Notes: a model not told the origin generated them from the sequence alone. A DNA stretch of 64,000 nucleotides from Siphonodentalium dalli (GCA_032622095.1 CP136062.1:200423828-200487827); one strand, 5' to 3'; positions 46,601-58,740 are shown, counted from the stretch's first letter. A program made the numbers and translations.

Positions 46601-48260
46601 AGGTGATACAGCAATTAACAAGGGGGTGAAACGACCAGACACGTTGTTGCCACTTTCGTACGTACCAGAGATGCGTATGTGATCCGGCTTAATGGTATTA
46701 GTATTTCATTAGTATTAGTATTTCGTGGCCACGAATTAGCTTTTTCGTGGCCACGAATTAGTATTCTGTGACTACGAAAGAAATAAAATCCCCCATGTCT
46801 TAAACCAACCGTCGTAAGTATTACGACCTAGTATCTTAAGTTTGTGGACCGAGTGTATGGGCAAACGAGTCCTACATTGTACACAAAAACAACATCGCCC
46901 ATGGCTTGGTTGAATACGAATACCACAATCTTGGAAATTTATAATATTAATATACTAAATTACATTCAAATACTTTTTCTTGAAAATAGATGTTAGTAAT
47001 TGCTGGAACCCAAAGATCGCCCGCCACGCCCCCACAAATAGCTGTACCCCACCCCTAGTACTGAATCTAAAAACTACCTATATACCCACCAATATAGCTA
47101 CCAGACACACGCTCAGAATATATAAATTAACGAATTTTCCCCATGCAGCCGGACCCCTGATTCCATCATTCGACCATATATTCGATATGTTTTCAATCAT
47201 CCATGCATGCACCCAAATGTCCTAATATTCTGGTCTCTAAATATCACATCTGATAGTTCGGTGTTCCCTATGATTACAAACCTATGCATATTTACTGTGT
47301 CTGTGGTACAATGTATATTTGGGTAACATATGACTACATCTCTATAAACATCATTATATATACGAACCATATGACCACACGACTCAGCATCCGAACATTG
47401 AGTTTGGCCCGAAGAGAGATAACTGTATATATGCGACCTCGTCAGTTCATTTGCAAAATCTATAATGTTGACAACTTAACAGGCATCAGGACACGACGCA
47501 TGACAATGCCAAACATACATGTACATTATATACACGAAACATTTAATGTGCGTATATATGTAACATTATTGTAGTCAGCGGAGGTACTATAATATACGTT
47601 AATTTACAGTAATTCAGTAATAATTAATTCGTGGCCAAGAAATAACTAATCGAATATGGCCGACAGGCGTATTATGTGGGGGAATATTCGATCATAATAA
47701 ATAAATGCTCGTATCTTCTATATATCATCATAGATTATTTGCCTTGTTATTCGATATACCGTACTGATCTAGCTGTCGCTCATCACAACTTCAAAGTAAA
47801 ATGTGCGACTTCCGGCGCGAAACTGGTAAATACACCGACATAAGAAGGGTTTCAACGATGAATACTGTGTTTATATCATCAGGAAAATGAGGACATCGAT
47901 AATTTTGATAACATTATCCGAAAATATAGTGCATAAAGAGTCTGATTGCATGCCCCTTTAATACTGTCGTCATATTTTTGATGACAAAGCTTAGAGCCGC
48001 CCCATGGAGCCGTTTATCGCTAGAAAACTGGGTGATTCTAGTCGAAATCTTAAAGATACGGGCGGCGTTGGCGGTGGGTATATGCTGTTAAAATATTCAA
48101 CTCCGTCAAAAACCGCCATAAACAGAAAGAATAGTAAAATATAGACAGACCTTGTTCTATATACCAATCAGAAATGTCGCATAAACAGTATGTTATTGTC
48201 AATTTTTCCCCCTGTGTTTTGTAAACAAAAGCAAAAAAATGTTACGTTTCCTGGCTTTTG
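46601..48260. other. Unassigned region with a small palindromic repeat
   Basis: TTCGTGGCCACGAATTAG occurs twice in tandem at about 46713-46762, followed by a degenerate third unit. TTCGTGGCCACGAA is a palindrome, recalling the unit type at 12.75 kb. Nothing else is recognised. Confidence 0.4.
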
Positions 48261-48274
48261 CTTAGATCCGGATA

Positions 48275-48332
48275 TGGTAACATAAAGAGCATTAGTTGTT
48301 ACTGTTATCCTGATATGGAAATCATAAAGAGC
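48275..48332 (+). repeat. Paired CATAAAGAGCRTT motif
   Basis: GGATATGGTAACATAAAGAGC and GATATGGAAATCATAAAGAGC lie 42 bp apart, as in the copy near 12.43 kb. Confidence 0.5.
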
Positions 48333-48799
48333 GTTTATATCATTTTTGTGTGATTAACCAATAGAATTGCGCTGTGTTATGTAAACAGAAACGCAACTTC
48401 TGTAACACGAGCAGGATCTTGTTTACGTATACACCATCGTATACGTCTTGACGACAATATACTATTTACTCGGTGATTATGTTTGGCATATGAACAAAAC
48501 TATATATAGTTTAATATTCCTTCTGTCGATGGCGATTTGAACAAATATGAATATTTCAGCAGCGAACGCCGCCCGTGCCTTTAAGGGCATCGGTCGGGTG
48601 ACTTACTAGGGTGACAACCAAACATACGGGGCCGGGAATCTGAGCGAAAACATAAATCACCGTTTTCAACATTTTGCTGGCTTATTTTGGCAACCAAATG
48701 ATCGGGGAACATGTCCCGGTTGACATTAACACAATATGTTATTAAACTTACCTTATATCTGTATTTTTAAGTTTTTCGTCGGGTAAATTTGAAAATTAC

Positions 48800-49090
48800 T
48801 CGGTCGTCACGCGGAGTAACTCATGGAAGAAGATGGAAGAAATCTCCGAGTGATAATGACAATAGGATATGCGCCATATGTGGGGAATATTTAGGAGACG
48901 AATACCATTTAGTTATTATATGCAGTCATTTGGATGAAATCAGAAAACAATATACCCCTGAATACGTCTGGGAGAACCCTCCGAGAGAGAAATCCCATGG
49001 TCTCATATGATAGGAGTCCTATCTCTTCAAAGTATAAGACTCATAAAAAGACTATGCATATTCCTAAGGTGTTCCTTTAAGAAAGTGTCC
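48800..49090 (+). pseudogene. LINE C-terminal Cys-His fragment
   Basis: The frame gives ICAICGEYLGDEYHLVIIC, closely like CPKCHKYIGDEFHYLLEC of the remnant at 1.68 kb. After a stop, a second frame gives IRLIKRLCIFLRCSFKKV, like the RRLCSFIRII end of the same remnant. Only the 3' end of the element is left. Confidence 0.7.
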
Positions 49091-49689
49091 AATTCTGTAT
49101 GAGTGAAATCATTTATTGTTATGGGTGAACACATGTAACTATCATACTAGTTAAGTTTATCGATCGCCTATTATTGTGTAATCTAATTTAATTACTGCTG
49201 TATATATAAACATGTATATGTATATGAATTGAACGATGAATGTGATATCCAAAGTTGTGTACATAGTGTATATGAGTCATTATCAAAGTGTATATACGCT
49301 TTGCTTGTTTCACTGTTATGTGACTTTTACTCAACCATGTAACGGAATCGGCATTTTCTCTGGCGGAATGGATTTTCGAGGAATAGATCCTCCAAGGGGG
49401 TTGGCTCGATGCTCGCATGCACATGCTTGATTTCTTGAAACCATAATCGTAACTACGGCTAAACTGATATAAAAAACACAAAAGCTAGTGACGTTGTGCC
49501 CTATTCGCAATTCTTGTCAGCAGTTGTTCATTGTGCGAATGGTGTCCAATATCAATTTATTCCGGAACAAGTGAATTGACTTGTATAGTTCCAATATCGA
49601 TTCACATATCACTTTTTCGTATGTCATAATTTTTTTTTCAATTGAAATCGGTCATATTTCATGCTATATAATGTATCAATAATTTTGTT
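49091..49689. other. Unassigned region
   Basis: No feature recognised. Confidence 0.3.
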
Positions 49690-52203
49690 ATTTGTTCTCG
49701 AGATTCAGTTTCAACAATGAAGTCCGGTAAATTGTTCCAATGTTTGGTGACAAGGTATTTCCCCACATTCTTATCTGCAGCTTCTGATCGTAGGTGTGTG
49801 AAGTTATTTCGATATTCATTCGATATTCACGTGAAGTTAGTTCGGCGATCGACATTCAATATTCGATATTAAAAAAAAAATCAATTTTCGTTTTATGCAT
49901 GCGGGGTGCGCCATGAGTCCAATTCGTGCTCTCCCACTGAAACTTTGTCCGAAATTCCGCGCTTTTCCTGTTTTCCAGACTATAGCTGGACTTAAACTTA
50001 CACGACATATAGCTGTAGAGGGCGCAGGCTGACCGATTGAGCTGAAATTTGATAATTATAGTAACTCCCATATGAGAACTGCACATGCCAATCTACAAGT
50101 CCAGACACGGTCAGCGTCAATCGTTTTGAATATCGAATACCAGCCTGTTCTCCGGAAAACAGGCACATTAACTAGTTTTAGGTAGATAATCTGCTTAGAA
50201 TCGCCGCACTTTGAGTCGATAATGTGCTGAAAATGAGATTCACTGTGGCCGGCGCCATAAAACGAAATAACTGATATGACTCCATTTTCTGATTATTTCA
50301 GAATCAAATAATCACATTATGTACCTATTTCACAATATAGGTCGATTATGTGCGTATTTCCACGAGGATATGTTGCGAATATCGTAGCTGGACTGAAAAT
50401 TTCGGTTAACATATAAAAAAAAAATTCGCAGAAAAATTGATTGCACTATGAGACTTCTATAGACATAATTCGTTCTCTCCAACTCACAAATTTTACACTT
50501 TTTTTTTAGCTGAAATTCTATTTCACGTTCGATATTCATTCGATATTCAGATATTCATTCTAGATTCGCGTGAAGTTAGTTCGATGTTCGATGTTCGATA
50601 TTCGATATTCGGCACTTGGAAAATTTCAAAAAAATCCATTTTCGTGTTATGCATGAGGGGTGCGCTAAGAGCCCAATTCGTGCTCTCCCATGCACTCAAA
50701 CTTCGTCCGAAATTACGCGCCTTTCCTTATTTCCAGACCATAGTTGGACTTAGAAATTTTACACTTACACTATATATGGCTGTAGAGGGCGCAGGCTGGA
50801 CGATTGAGCTGAAATTTGATAATTGTAGTCACTCCCATATAAGAACTGCACATGCCAATCTACAAGTCCAGACACGGTCAACGTCAATCGTTTTGATTAT
50901 CGAACACCAGCCTGTTCTTCCAACAACAAGCACATTATCTGGTAACAATAGAACTATTTTTAGCTAGATAATCTGCTTAGAATCGTCTCATTTTAGTCGA
51001 CAATGTGCTGAAAATTAGAGCAATTTAGTCACATTGTCGACTTATAAATAATGAGGCGATTCTAAGCAGATTGTGTGCGGACAATGACACAAATAAGCCA
51101 ACTCACGACTTTTCAGATGTTACGCCATTAAACTGTGTTTTCACTGTTGCCGTTGCCATAAAATTAAATACCTGATATGACTCCAGTATCTGCTTATTTC
51201 AGAATCAAATAATCACATTATGGTCTATTTCACATTATAGGTCGATTATGTGCGTATTTCTGCGTGGATATGTTGGCTTATTTGTGTCATTGTCAGCACA
51301 TGATCTGCTTCGATTCGCCTCATTGTGAATCGACAATGTGACTAAAAACCTTCTCATTTTCAGCACATTATCTACTCAAAATAAGACGATTCTAAGCAGA
51401 TTAACTACCTGAAACAAGTTCTATTATTAGCAGATAATGTGCTTGTTTTCGGGAGAACAGGCTGTCGTTTTATGGCGCGGGCCACAGTGAAAACACAGTT
51501 GAAGAAGGTACACCTGAAAAGTAGTGAGTTGGCTTATTTGTGTCATTATCCGCACATAATCTGCTTAGGATCGCCTCATTGTGAGTCGACACATGTGACT
51601 AAATCTATCTCATTTTCAGCACATTATCGACTCAAAATGAGGCTATTCTAAGCAGATTATCTACCTAAAACTAGTTCTATTTTTAGCAGATAATGTGCTT
51701 GTTTTCCGGAGAACAGTCTGGTATTCAATATTCAAAATGCATGACGCTGACCATGTCTGAACTTGTGGATTGGCATGTGCAGTTCTAATATGGGAGTTAC
51801 TATAATAATCAAATTTTAGCTCAATCGTCCAGCCTGCGCCCTCTTCAGCTATATGTCGTGTAGCCAAAGTGTAAATTTTCTAAGTCCAGCTATGGTCTGG
51901 AAAACAGGAAAAGCGCGGAATTTCTGACAAAGTTTCAGTGGGAGAGCACGAATTGGACTCATGGCGCACCCCTCATGCTTAAAACGAAAATTTATTTATT
52001 TATTTTTAATATCGAATATCGAACGTCGAACTAACTTCACGTGAATATCGAATATCGAACTAACTTCACACATACGATCAGAAGCTGCAGATAAGAATGT
52101 GGAGAAATACCTTTTCATCAAACATTGGAACAATTTACCGGACTTCATTGTTAACCAAGGTGAATCAGACGTGTTAGTTTTCAAGGGATATAAGGCAGAA
52201 TAG
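49690..52203. repeat. 2.5-kb inverted repeat containing LINE tail copies
   Basis: The two ends are inverted copies. AACAATGAAGTCCGGTAAAT near 49713 and its complement near 52150, and the segment with AAACAGGAAAAGCGCGG and GAGAGCACGAATTGG, recur in both arms and once more near 50.6-50.95 kb. In both arms the outermost part codes (rightward in the right arm, leftward in the left) for KHWNNLPDFIV, a LINE C-terminal block, so a LINE remnant was copied with the inversion. The middle has many variants of an AGCAGATTATCTACCTAAAA unit in both orientations. Confidence 0.7.
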
Positions 52204-52667
52204 ACAATATTTTATTCATCAATCACAACTTGTAAGCGATTGCAGGGCACGCTGGGGAAATATTTACAATTTTCCATATGTTTGCGGCCATTTTGAGCCA
52301 AAGTATCAATTTTGGTTCCAATGACTTGGAATAGCCGTGGGTAATGGTATGCCTCACTTGCACTCCACACTTCTGCTCATTCCTTTTTGAAATATGATTA
52401 GAAACCCAATTGTGATTTTTTTTCTGTAAAATCAAACTTTTGAGGGACAGGATTGGGCTAGGAACCCAACAGTTGCTTTTTTCATTACCCCAGTTATCAG
52501 TTAATTTGAAAAATACAAAATAAGCTCACAATCCTCAATCAGTACCAAACAGCAGAAACTGATCTAGAATATATTAGGGGAAAAGCGTCATATTTTCCAC
52601 TTCCGGTGGCCATTTTGGTGGCCATTTCGAATATATGAAATTAATTCATACCTATAAATAAAAAGTA
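52204..52667. other. Unassigned region
   Basis: No gene is seen; it contains GGCCATTTTG-type repeats also found near 53.85 kb. Confidence 0.3.
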
Positions 52668-53750
52668 AGGAGAGCGGGGCATGTTGGAACGTTTTTTATT
52701 CAATCACACATACAGGAAAATGTGAGCATGGGCCCCTTCCTTTTTTCAACTATTATTATAAAGTATATCAAAGACTTTAAATATGGCATATCATTATATA
52801 TTATCTATTTCGCTTTTACATAGGAAAAGTCGAAAACAAATTCGTTCCATTCGTTCCAACATTCCCCGGGTTGTTTGAAACCAGGGGCAAATTGGAACAT
52901 CGACCGGGTAAGTCAGAACACTGATCATGTAAGGAACACATATGAACTAAATGTAAAGTTCAATGTAAAACCACTAATATATTCCAAGAACTGTATTACG
53001 TTGCTAGTATAAAACATAATAGCAGTATGTTCGAGAAATCGTCATCATTGGAAAATGCAACACATCCAACGAAAACGTCGCTTCAAACACAGGAGGGACG
53101 TAGCAGGGCAAATTTTGGAGGGGGTTTTTATCGATACAAACCTCCCCATTTGCCACACAAATAATTATTCATCAGCAAAAACGTATTGAAATCATATTTA
53201 GGACATGGTTGCAATCAACTGAGATGAATTCATCCATAATTCCATCTGAATTATCCATAATGGTTAATTATACTAGCTCAATGCATATATTTGATGGAAT
53301 TTTCCCGTAAGTCGCACTATGGGGACACAATGGTGTTCCACATGCCTCAGACGTGGAAAAAGGGTATAATGGTAATTATGGTACACGATATTGGAAAGAC
53401 ACTAATTAATCGGTAAATTTTTTTTATTTATGACTGAAATGAAATGAAACTGGATCAACTGACATAAAGTACACCCTTTATACGTGCCGAAATTTTACCT
53501 TGAACAATGATGAAACCTGAAAATCGAAAAAATGATTTGATACCCCCCAAAAAAGATTTTTATGCATATATATATATCTCTTACACCATTCCGAGAATAG
53601 TCAGATTTTTTTTGCGTTATTTGTGCATACAAGAGTGTTTTCCTCATATAAGTGGCAATTGTAGATCTAGGCCTGTTTTATTGTTAGGCCTAAACAAGAG
53701 AGGTGGGGTGTTTCAATATACCCCACGTTCCAACATGCCCCGGTCTCCCC
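52668..53750. mobile_element. TA-flanked mariner-type MITE (1083 bp)
   Basis: TA lies at 52666-52667 and 53751-53752. The left end AGGAGAGCGGGGCATGTTGG and the complement of the right end GGGGAGACCGGGGCATGTTGG match over about 25 bp. An internal TTGGAACATCGACCGGG repeats part of the terminus. The open frame at 53507-53779 runs across the right end and looks accidental. Confidence 0.8.
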
Positions 53751-54941
53751 TACTCAATTATCAATATAATGACATATAGCACGATTTAATACCTCATAAA
53801 CCCCGAGTGATTGAGAATTAAAATTTACCAGGTCAGATATTCAATTTTGGCGGCCATCTTGTATTCAATGTCCTCGAAACAGTCATGTGAACATTGACTT
53901 CCTATATACATCCATGTGCTCGTGGAATGTTATAGAAGATTGCCCTTGCCTATGTTCTCTGGAAAATCATGGAAACATCGACCGGTATTGTTCATAGTTA
54001 AATTACGTTATAATGCATGCGTAATTTCATACACTGTACTTTTTCAGATATATCTTCAAAATAAATAAAAAATCATATCATCGGTGTCACTTTAAGAAAA
54101 ATATCGAGTCAGGTGCCCAGGTGCCCGTGTAACGCTATTGTAGACACTTATTATATACAGTTCGAATGAAACTGAGTTTGAAAAGATACATATAGTTTTT
54201 TAGTATTAATTTTGAGATAAATATTTCCCCTACCCAAATAAGGATTTTAAATCGCAAAACAAAACACAATAGTTTGTTGAAAATCGCTATAAAATGAAAA
54301 AGCCCATACGCCCGAGTGGTAAACAAGCAGAAAAATGTCTGAAATACATCCGCTTATTGGAAAAAACATGGTCGGCGAAAATATGCGTGGGGGGGGGGGG
54401 GGGGGGGGGGGTGGGGGTGGCCATACCATAGCTCACTGTATAATAGGTACGTTAGTGATTACGAAACATACCCACGTACCGCTTTGATATTGCAGTTAGA
54501 CTGTACGAAGACCGGATGTTTGTGAATTAGTTTCGATTTGAGAAATACAATGGCCGCTTCCTGCAGAAATTCGAGCAGAATTTTGTTAGATCGTCTGTTT
54601 CGGTACATAGCAATGGTTTCTGAACGTTCAGATAAGATATGATAATTAATTACGACATGTACAATACATTTTAATTTTTAAAACAGGCAAAGGTATTCCT
54701 GTCATTTCTCCATGTAAACTCCAATAATTTGACTAAATGATTTTGACAAATTTTCGTTTTTAGAATATCGACCTTCGACTTCGTCCTTTGACCTGTTATC
54801 TATAATCTGTCTTGTGTTTTATAACGCCTGGGCCTTGCGACTGTGACTGTGCTGGGTGGACTATGATGTTTCCTACATGTATTTTATAGTGGCATGTGCC
54901 GCATTTTGCCTCGTCTTCCACTAAGTTCCAACTTCCAGGCT
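53751..54941. other. Unassigned region with G23 tract
   Basis: A run of 23 G lies at 54389-54411. No gene or array is seen. Confidence 0.4.
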
Positions 54942-55104
54942 GTTCCTGTCCACAGTTGTTGGAAATTTGTGTCAAAACCCGCGAAAACAGATATATCCCC
55001 ACCCCTACTTACTATATTATTGACAATAATATAGTAAGTAGGGGTGGGGATATATCTGTTTTCGCGGGTTTTGACACAAATTTCCAACAACTGTGTTCCT
55101 GTCC
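54942..55104. mobile_element. Perfect palindrome with 10-bp direct flanks
   Basis: The arms 54951-55022 and 55024-55095 are perfect complements around a single central A. GTTCCTGTCC lies directly at both sides (54942-54951 and 55095-55104), so the palindrome core is 54952-55094 with a 10-bp target-like duplication. That length fits Mutator-like or foldback MITEs. There is no coding capacity. Confidence 0.85.
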
Positions 55105-55407
55105 AAGAATTGTGCAAACGAAGAAAAATGTAAATTGTAATAATATAGGCCCCCTGTTCAAGCTGTTGGTAATTTGGTCGATGTGGTGTCATTCCATACA
55201 GCTATTACAGGGGGCTTTTTTCCTCTATCCCCCAAAACCACATTGCAGTGATCTCTTATAGGATTACTAGTATACCATTCACTAGATCATGCCATGAATC
55301 TCTACTCTGTCTAACGCCCGTAGAGATCTTATTCCACCAGTACATAGCCTTGGAAATTTTTGAAGTTTGACAGGGAACCTTATAAAGTCGAAACAATAAT
55401 GCAGGGA

Positions 55408-55683
55408 ATATATTTCTTAGTTTAAAATTATCTGTTCCTTAATAATGTACTTCACTATACATAGGTGAAGGTCCCAACTCGAAGCTGCATGCTTTGCTGT
55501 GACTTTTCTGAGCTGATGTCGCAATAAACATTGAATTAATTACCCAGAATAAATTCCATAAATGTAAGCGAATTGTAAGCAAAATCGCTCACAAAGTAAC
55601 TTAATTCATAAAATTTCTAGTTAGGACCTTCACTTACAGTGAAGTACATTATTAAGAAACATATATAAATAACTAAGAAATAA
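55408..55683. mobile_element. Short inverted-terminus MITE
   Basis: TTAATAATGTACTTCACT...GTGAAGGTCC on the left is inverted at 55620-55661. Similarity continues outward to TATTTCTTAGTT. The arms are about 65 bp with small indels. No target duplication was defined. Confidence 0.6.
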
Positions 55684-56124
55684 CTAACGGCTATTCAGAT
55701 TAGGACAAGCTCCTTATTGTTTCATACTCTTAATGTATAATTCCTCCTACTTTGATTAGCCCTACATGGTGAGGTGAAAGAAAAGTCTGAATATTTCAAC
55801 TACATGTATTATATATCTAACGTGTCATCCCATACTGAAATCCATACAATAGCCATTGGATAACTCAGAATGAACGAAACTAACCTATGGTATCGAAACA
55901 TGCCTCAACGAGTCAACCTCTGCATCTGTACTCTCGGGATCCAAATAATAGTAGGGGGCGGAATAATAGTACAGGGGTGAAATTTCCTTTAAAATATATA
56001 ATAGTACGGGGGCGCAATAATAGTACAGGGGGGAATTTTCGCAAATCAACACTAAGTATGGGTAAAAAATTGTGGTTAGTTTCATATGTTCTCATACAGA
56101 GATCATTGGAGAAAAATTTAACCT
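55684..56124. other. Unassigned region with short direct repeats
   Basis: AATAATAGTACAGGGG occurs at about 55962 and 56017 with GGGGGCG boxes upstream. No gene is seen. Confidence 0.35.
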
Positions 56125-56358
56125 AATGAATTCTCAGAATCTATATAAACTATAACATGCCAATATGTTTTTTAAATATTTATTTTGGCCGTAATTCTAC
56201 TCAAAGCATTCAAATCATAAAATTTCTACGTGGCTGCTGATTTTACATCAATGTAATATTTATACATACTATAAGTGCATATACATTCAAACAATAGATG
56301 TTGTACAATATCACATACATGTATAATGATATAGATATCTACTCACATATATATCCGC
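56125..56358 (-). repeat. Split direct repeat B2 (3' end of element)
   Basis: It matches B1 with a constant offset of 621 bp and no indels. Its outer edge reads CCTAATGAATTCTC, next to flanking DNA. Confidence 0.9.
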
Positions 56359-56501
56359 TACAGTATACTCAGTACTCACTAATCATCTGCCACCGTTATA
56401 GGGCATACCACCGATTCTGCCTAAGGTAAAAATGCCATTACACATAACTAAAATATAACAGAATTTAATGTATATATTATTATAAGGGCGGGTGGGATGG
56501 G

Positions 56502-56748
56502 AAATAAATTGAGTCCGTTCAGTGGACGCGCTGTTCCGAAAATGAATATTAACATTGGATGGTTCACCAATCAACAAAGCTTCGCGCACGAATTATTTCT
56601 GAGGTGAACAGCAATCAGCTTAGCCAGGCATGCAAAGGCGTGTCAAATCTCGACACCGATACAACAATTAAGGTCGCTCGATACCGGCTCCAATATCAGC
56701 CCTATATTCATTAGTCATTTTTATATTGAATGTTCAAAATTTCCAAAT
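56502..56748 (-). repeat. Split direct repeat A2
   Basis: It matches A1 with a constant offset of 6211 bp; one mismatch was seen (GGACGCG versus GGACACG). It directly abuts B1 with a shared AAT. Confidence 0.9.
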
Positions 56749-56979
56749 GAATTCTCAGGGTCTATATAAACTATAACATGCCAATATGTTTTTTAAATAT
56801 TTATTTTGGCCGTAATTCTACTCAAAGCATTCAAATCATAAAATTTCTACGTGGCTGCTGATTTTACATCAATGTATTATTTATACATACTATAAGTGCA
56901 TATACATTCAAACAATAGATGTTGTACAATATCACATACATGTATAATGATATAGATATCTACTCACATATATATCCGC
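56746..56979 (-). repeat. Split direct repeat B1
   Basis: Internal partner of B2, following the hydrolase exon and a short 3' untranslated stretch. Confidence 0.9.
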
Positions 56980-57121
56980 CAAGCCGCAAGGCCTCCAAAC
57001 CAAGTCAGTGTACTGTTATCCAACAAGAAAGGGCATAATTAAGGCCCACACAATTTTTTCCCGGAGAGCTGTCAATCATAAGGACAGTCTACTCTGAAAG
57101 GAAAACGGTACACGATCAGAT

Positions 57122-57648
57122 TTACAGGCGCTTGACAACTTGGATGAAAAAATTCTTCAAAACTCTTGTACCCTCATCGTTCAAATGTAACCCCCCATCC
57201 CAATTTGCAAATAATCTTCTGAAAGGAACTCCTTCACGAAAATCCATGAAGGCTCTATATGTGCGTACAAATTGCACACCCTGTCGTGCGCACTCTCCAC
57301 GAACAGCCCGATTGCATGCTATAACATGTTCTTGCGAAAATTGAAAATCCACTGGACGAGGCAAGATAGCCGATATTATAATTTTACAATCGGACGATGC
57401 TTTAATTTTGGCAATTAGGCCGGCGGCGGCAGCTTCCATTTCCTTGACCTCGTATCGCCAAATATCATTGGTTCCTACATGTAGGATAATACAGTCACAC
57501 TCTAAATTTACTTCCCTGTCTTGTATGTTTTTAGAAATCCTACTGTAAGTGCATCCAGGAAAACAGTGGACATCCGTCCAATGTATTCCGCTAACACCCC
57601 GAATAATGGAGTCCCCAATGATTGAAATCAGTTTTGGCGAACCCTTTC
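57122..57648 (-). CDS. SGNH hydrolase exon of the YR retrotransposon
   Basis: The frame gives ISIIGDSIIRGV (block I, catalytic Ser), LHVGTNDIW (block III, Asn) and NWDGGLHLNDEG (block V, with Asp and His), about 175 residues, ending at 57122. It has no ATG before block I. The first in-frame ATG lies 3' of block III, so translation must come from upstream. A splice acceptor (TTTTGTTGCAG) at 57649 joins it in frame to the recombinase. SGNH/GDSL hydrolases are esterases or acetylesterases; I recall hydrolase domains in some Ngaro and CR1 elements, where their role is unclear. The block V spacing is D-x3-H rather than the usual D-x2-H. Confidence 0.8.
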
Positions 57649-57770
57649 CTGCAACAAAATATATTTAAATATGTACAGAGTTCAACAATGGGTTGAGTCA
57701 GTGGACTGATATACAAAAAACAACCATGTGTCACATCACATTCTTTAAAGTAGAAGAATTCATTTCTTAC
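57649..57770 (-). other. Candidate 122-nt intron between recombinase and hydrolase
   Basis: On the minus strand CACA|GTAAGAA starts it and a T-rich ATATTTTGTTGCAG|GAAAGG ends it. A GACTCAAC-type branch region lies in between. Splicing changes ...SHSKK-stop to ...SHRKGSPKLISIIGDS, an in-frame fusion. It is a phase 1 intron. Confidence 0.65.
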
Positions 57771-58740
57771 TGTGCGACACTATACTTTCTCGAAAAACCG
57801 CACCAACTCTACATCGATCTTCCCGTGAGAATTCCAAGTATATTTTGTAACAATCGCTCTTCCAGTCTCCGTGCATTTTTATTATTTCTACTGGAACTCC
57901 GCATTGAAACGCGAAGGTGCAACCTCCTCTGCGAAAACTATGAGAGGAAAAGGCTGAAGCTTCCAACCCGATTACCTCTATTCTATTCCGCAAGAATTTT
58001 TGAAATTTGTGATAGGTCACCGGATTTTTATTAATGATGAAGGCCGGGGAAGAATCATCTGCAGGATTTAACTTTTTCATGCTTTTATAGGCTGAAACAG
58101 GACAAAATGGCGATGACGGAATTTCTACTAATGGTATTTCCAATTTTCGGGCTCCGAATTGATTAGTTTTACTCCACGAAAAGGTAACGACAATCATGCC
58201 AGCTGTTATTGAAATATCCCGCCTACAGAGCTGTTGAGAATTATCGAATTTGCTTACACTGATCGGCATGAAATTTGATTTGCGTCCAAAGGTGAAAAAC
58301 ATAAGAATGAAAAGACACCAATATGTGGCGTGCTCGGCTTTTCCCGTGTCCTTGGTATAATAAATACTCCTCAAAATGTCGCATGTGATTGGAGAAGCTC
58401 TGTGCGTTTCTCGCGGATTTAATCTATGAATACCCCGATATACAAGATTCATGTGATATATGTCTGAGGGAAAGGTATAATTGGATAGCAAATGTAATGT
58501 TTTAACACCAGCTATATAATTACGAACAGTTTCAGTAGCCCGAAAGGAACGGCTGAGAAACTGAACATAAAGTGACAATACTTCTACGGAGGCTGGAAGA
58601 GCTTGAAACTTGAAAAACTCACAAAAGAGAAGATAAGATTCGAACTGTGTCTTGAGATTTCTCAATGTGCCATCGGCGAATGCTGCCCTGGTAGATTTTA
58701 ATACATCTTTCTTTAGAAATTCCAGATCATCTGAAATCAA
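57760..58740 (-). CDS. Tyrosine recombinase of the retrotransposon
   Basis: It catalyses the site-specific recombination that integrates the circular DNA copy. The first 110 residues are an all-alpha core-binding-like region (NYIAGVKTLH). The catalytic part shows Arg153 in FTFGRKSNFMP, Lys191 in SWSKTNQFG, H267-S-F-R270 in SSHSFRRGG, H290-G-D-W293 and Tyr301 in YKIYLEFS, so the R-K-HxxR-H/W-Y set is complete. Length is 326 residues unspliced, with the first Met 10 bases upstream of an acceptor-like TTGATTTCAG|ATGATC site. If both introns are used, this is the middle of an RT-RH-YR-SGNH polyprotein. Confidence 0.9.
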   Translation of the reverse strand: MISDDLEFLKKDVLKSTRAAFADGTLRNLKTQFESYLLFCEFFKFQALPASVEVLSLYVQFLSRSFRATETVRNYIAGVKTLHLLSNYTFPSDIYHMNLVYRGIHRLNPRETHRASPITCDILRSIYYTKDTGKAEHATYWCLFILMFFTFGRKSNFMPISVSKFDNSQQLCRRDISITAGMIVVTFSWSKTNQFGARKLEIPLVEIPSSPFCPVSAYKSMKKLNPADDSSPAFIINKNPVTYHKFQKFLRNRIEVIGLEASAFSSHSFRRGGCTFAFQCGVPVEIIKMHGDWKSDCYKIYLEFSREDRCRVGAVFRESIVSHSKK

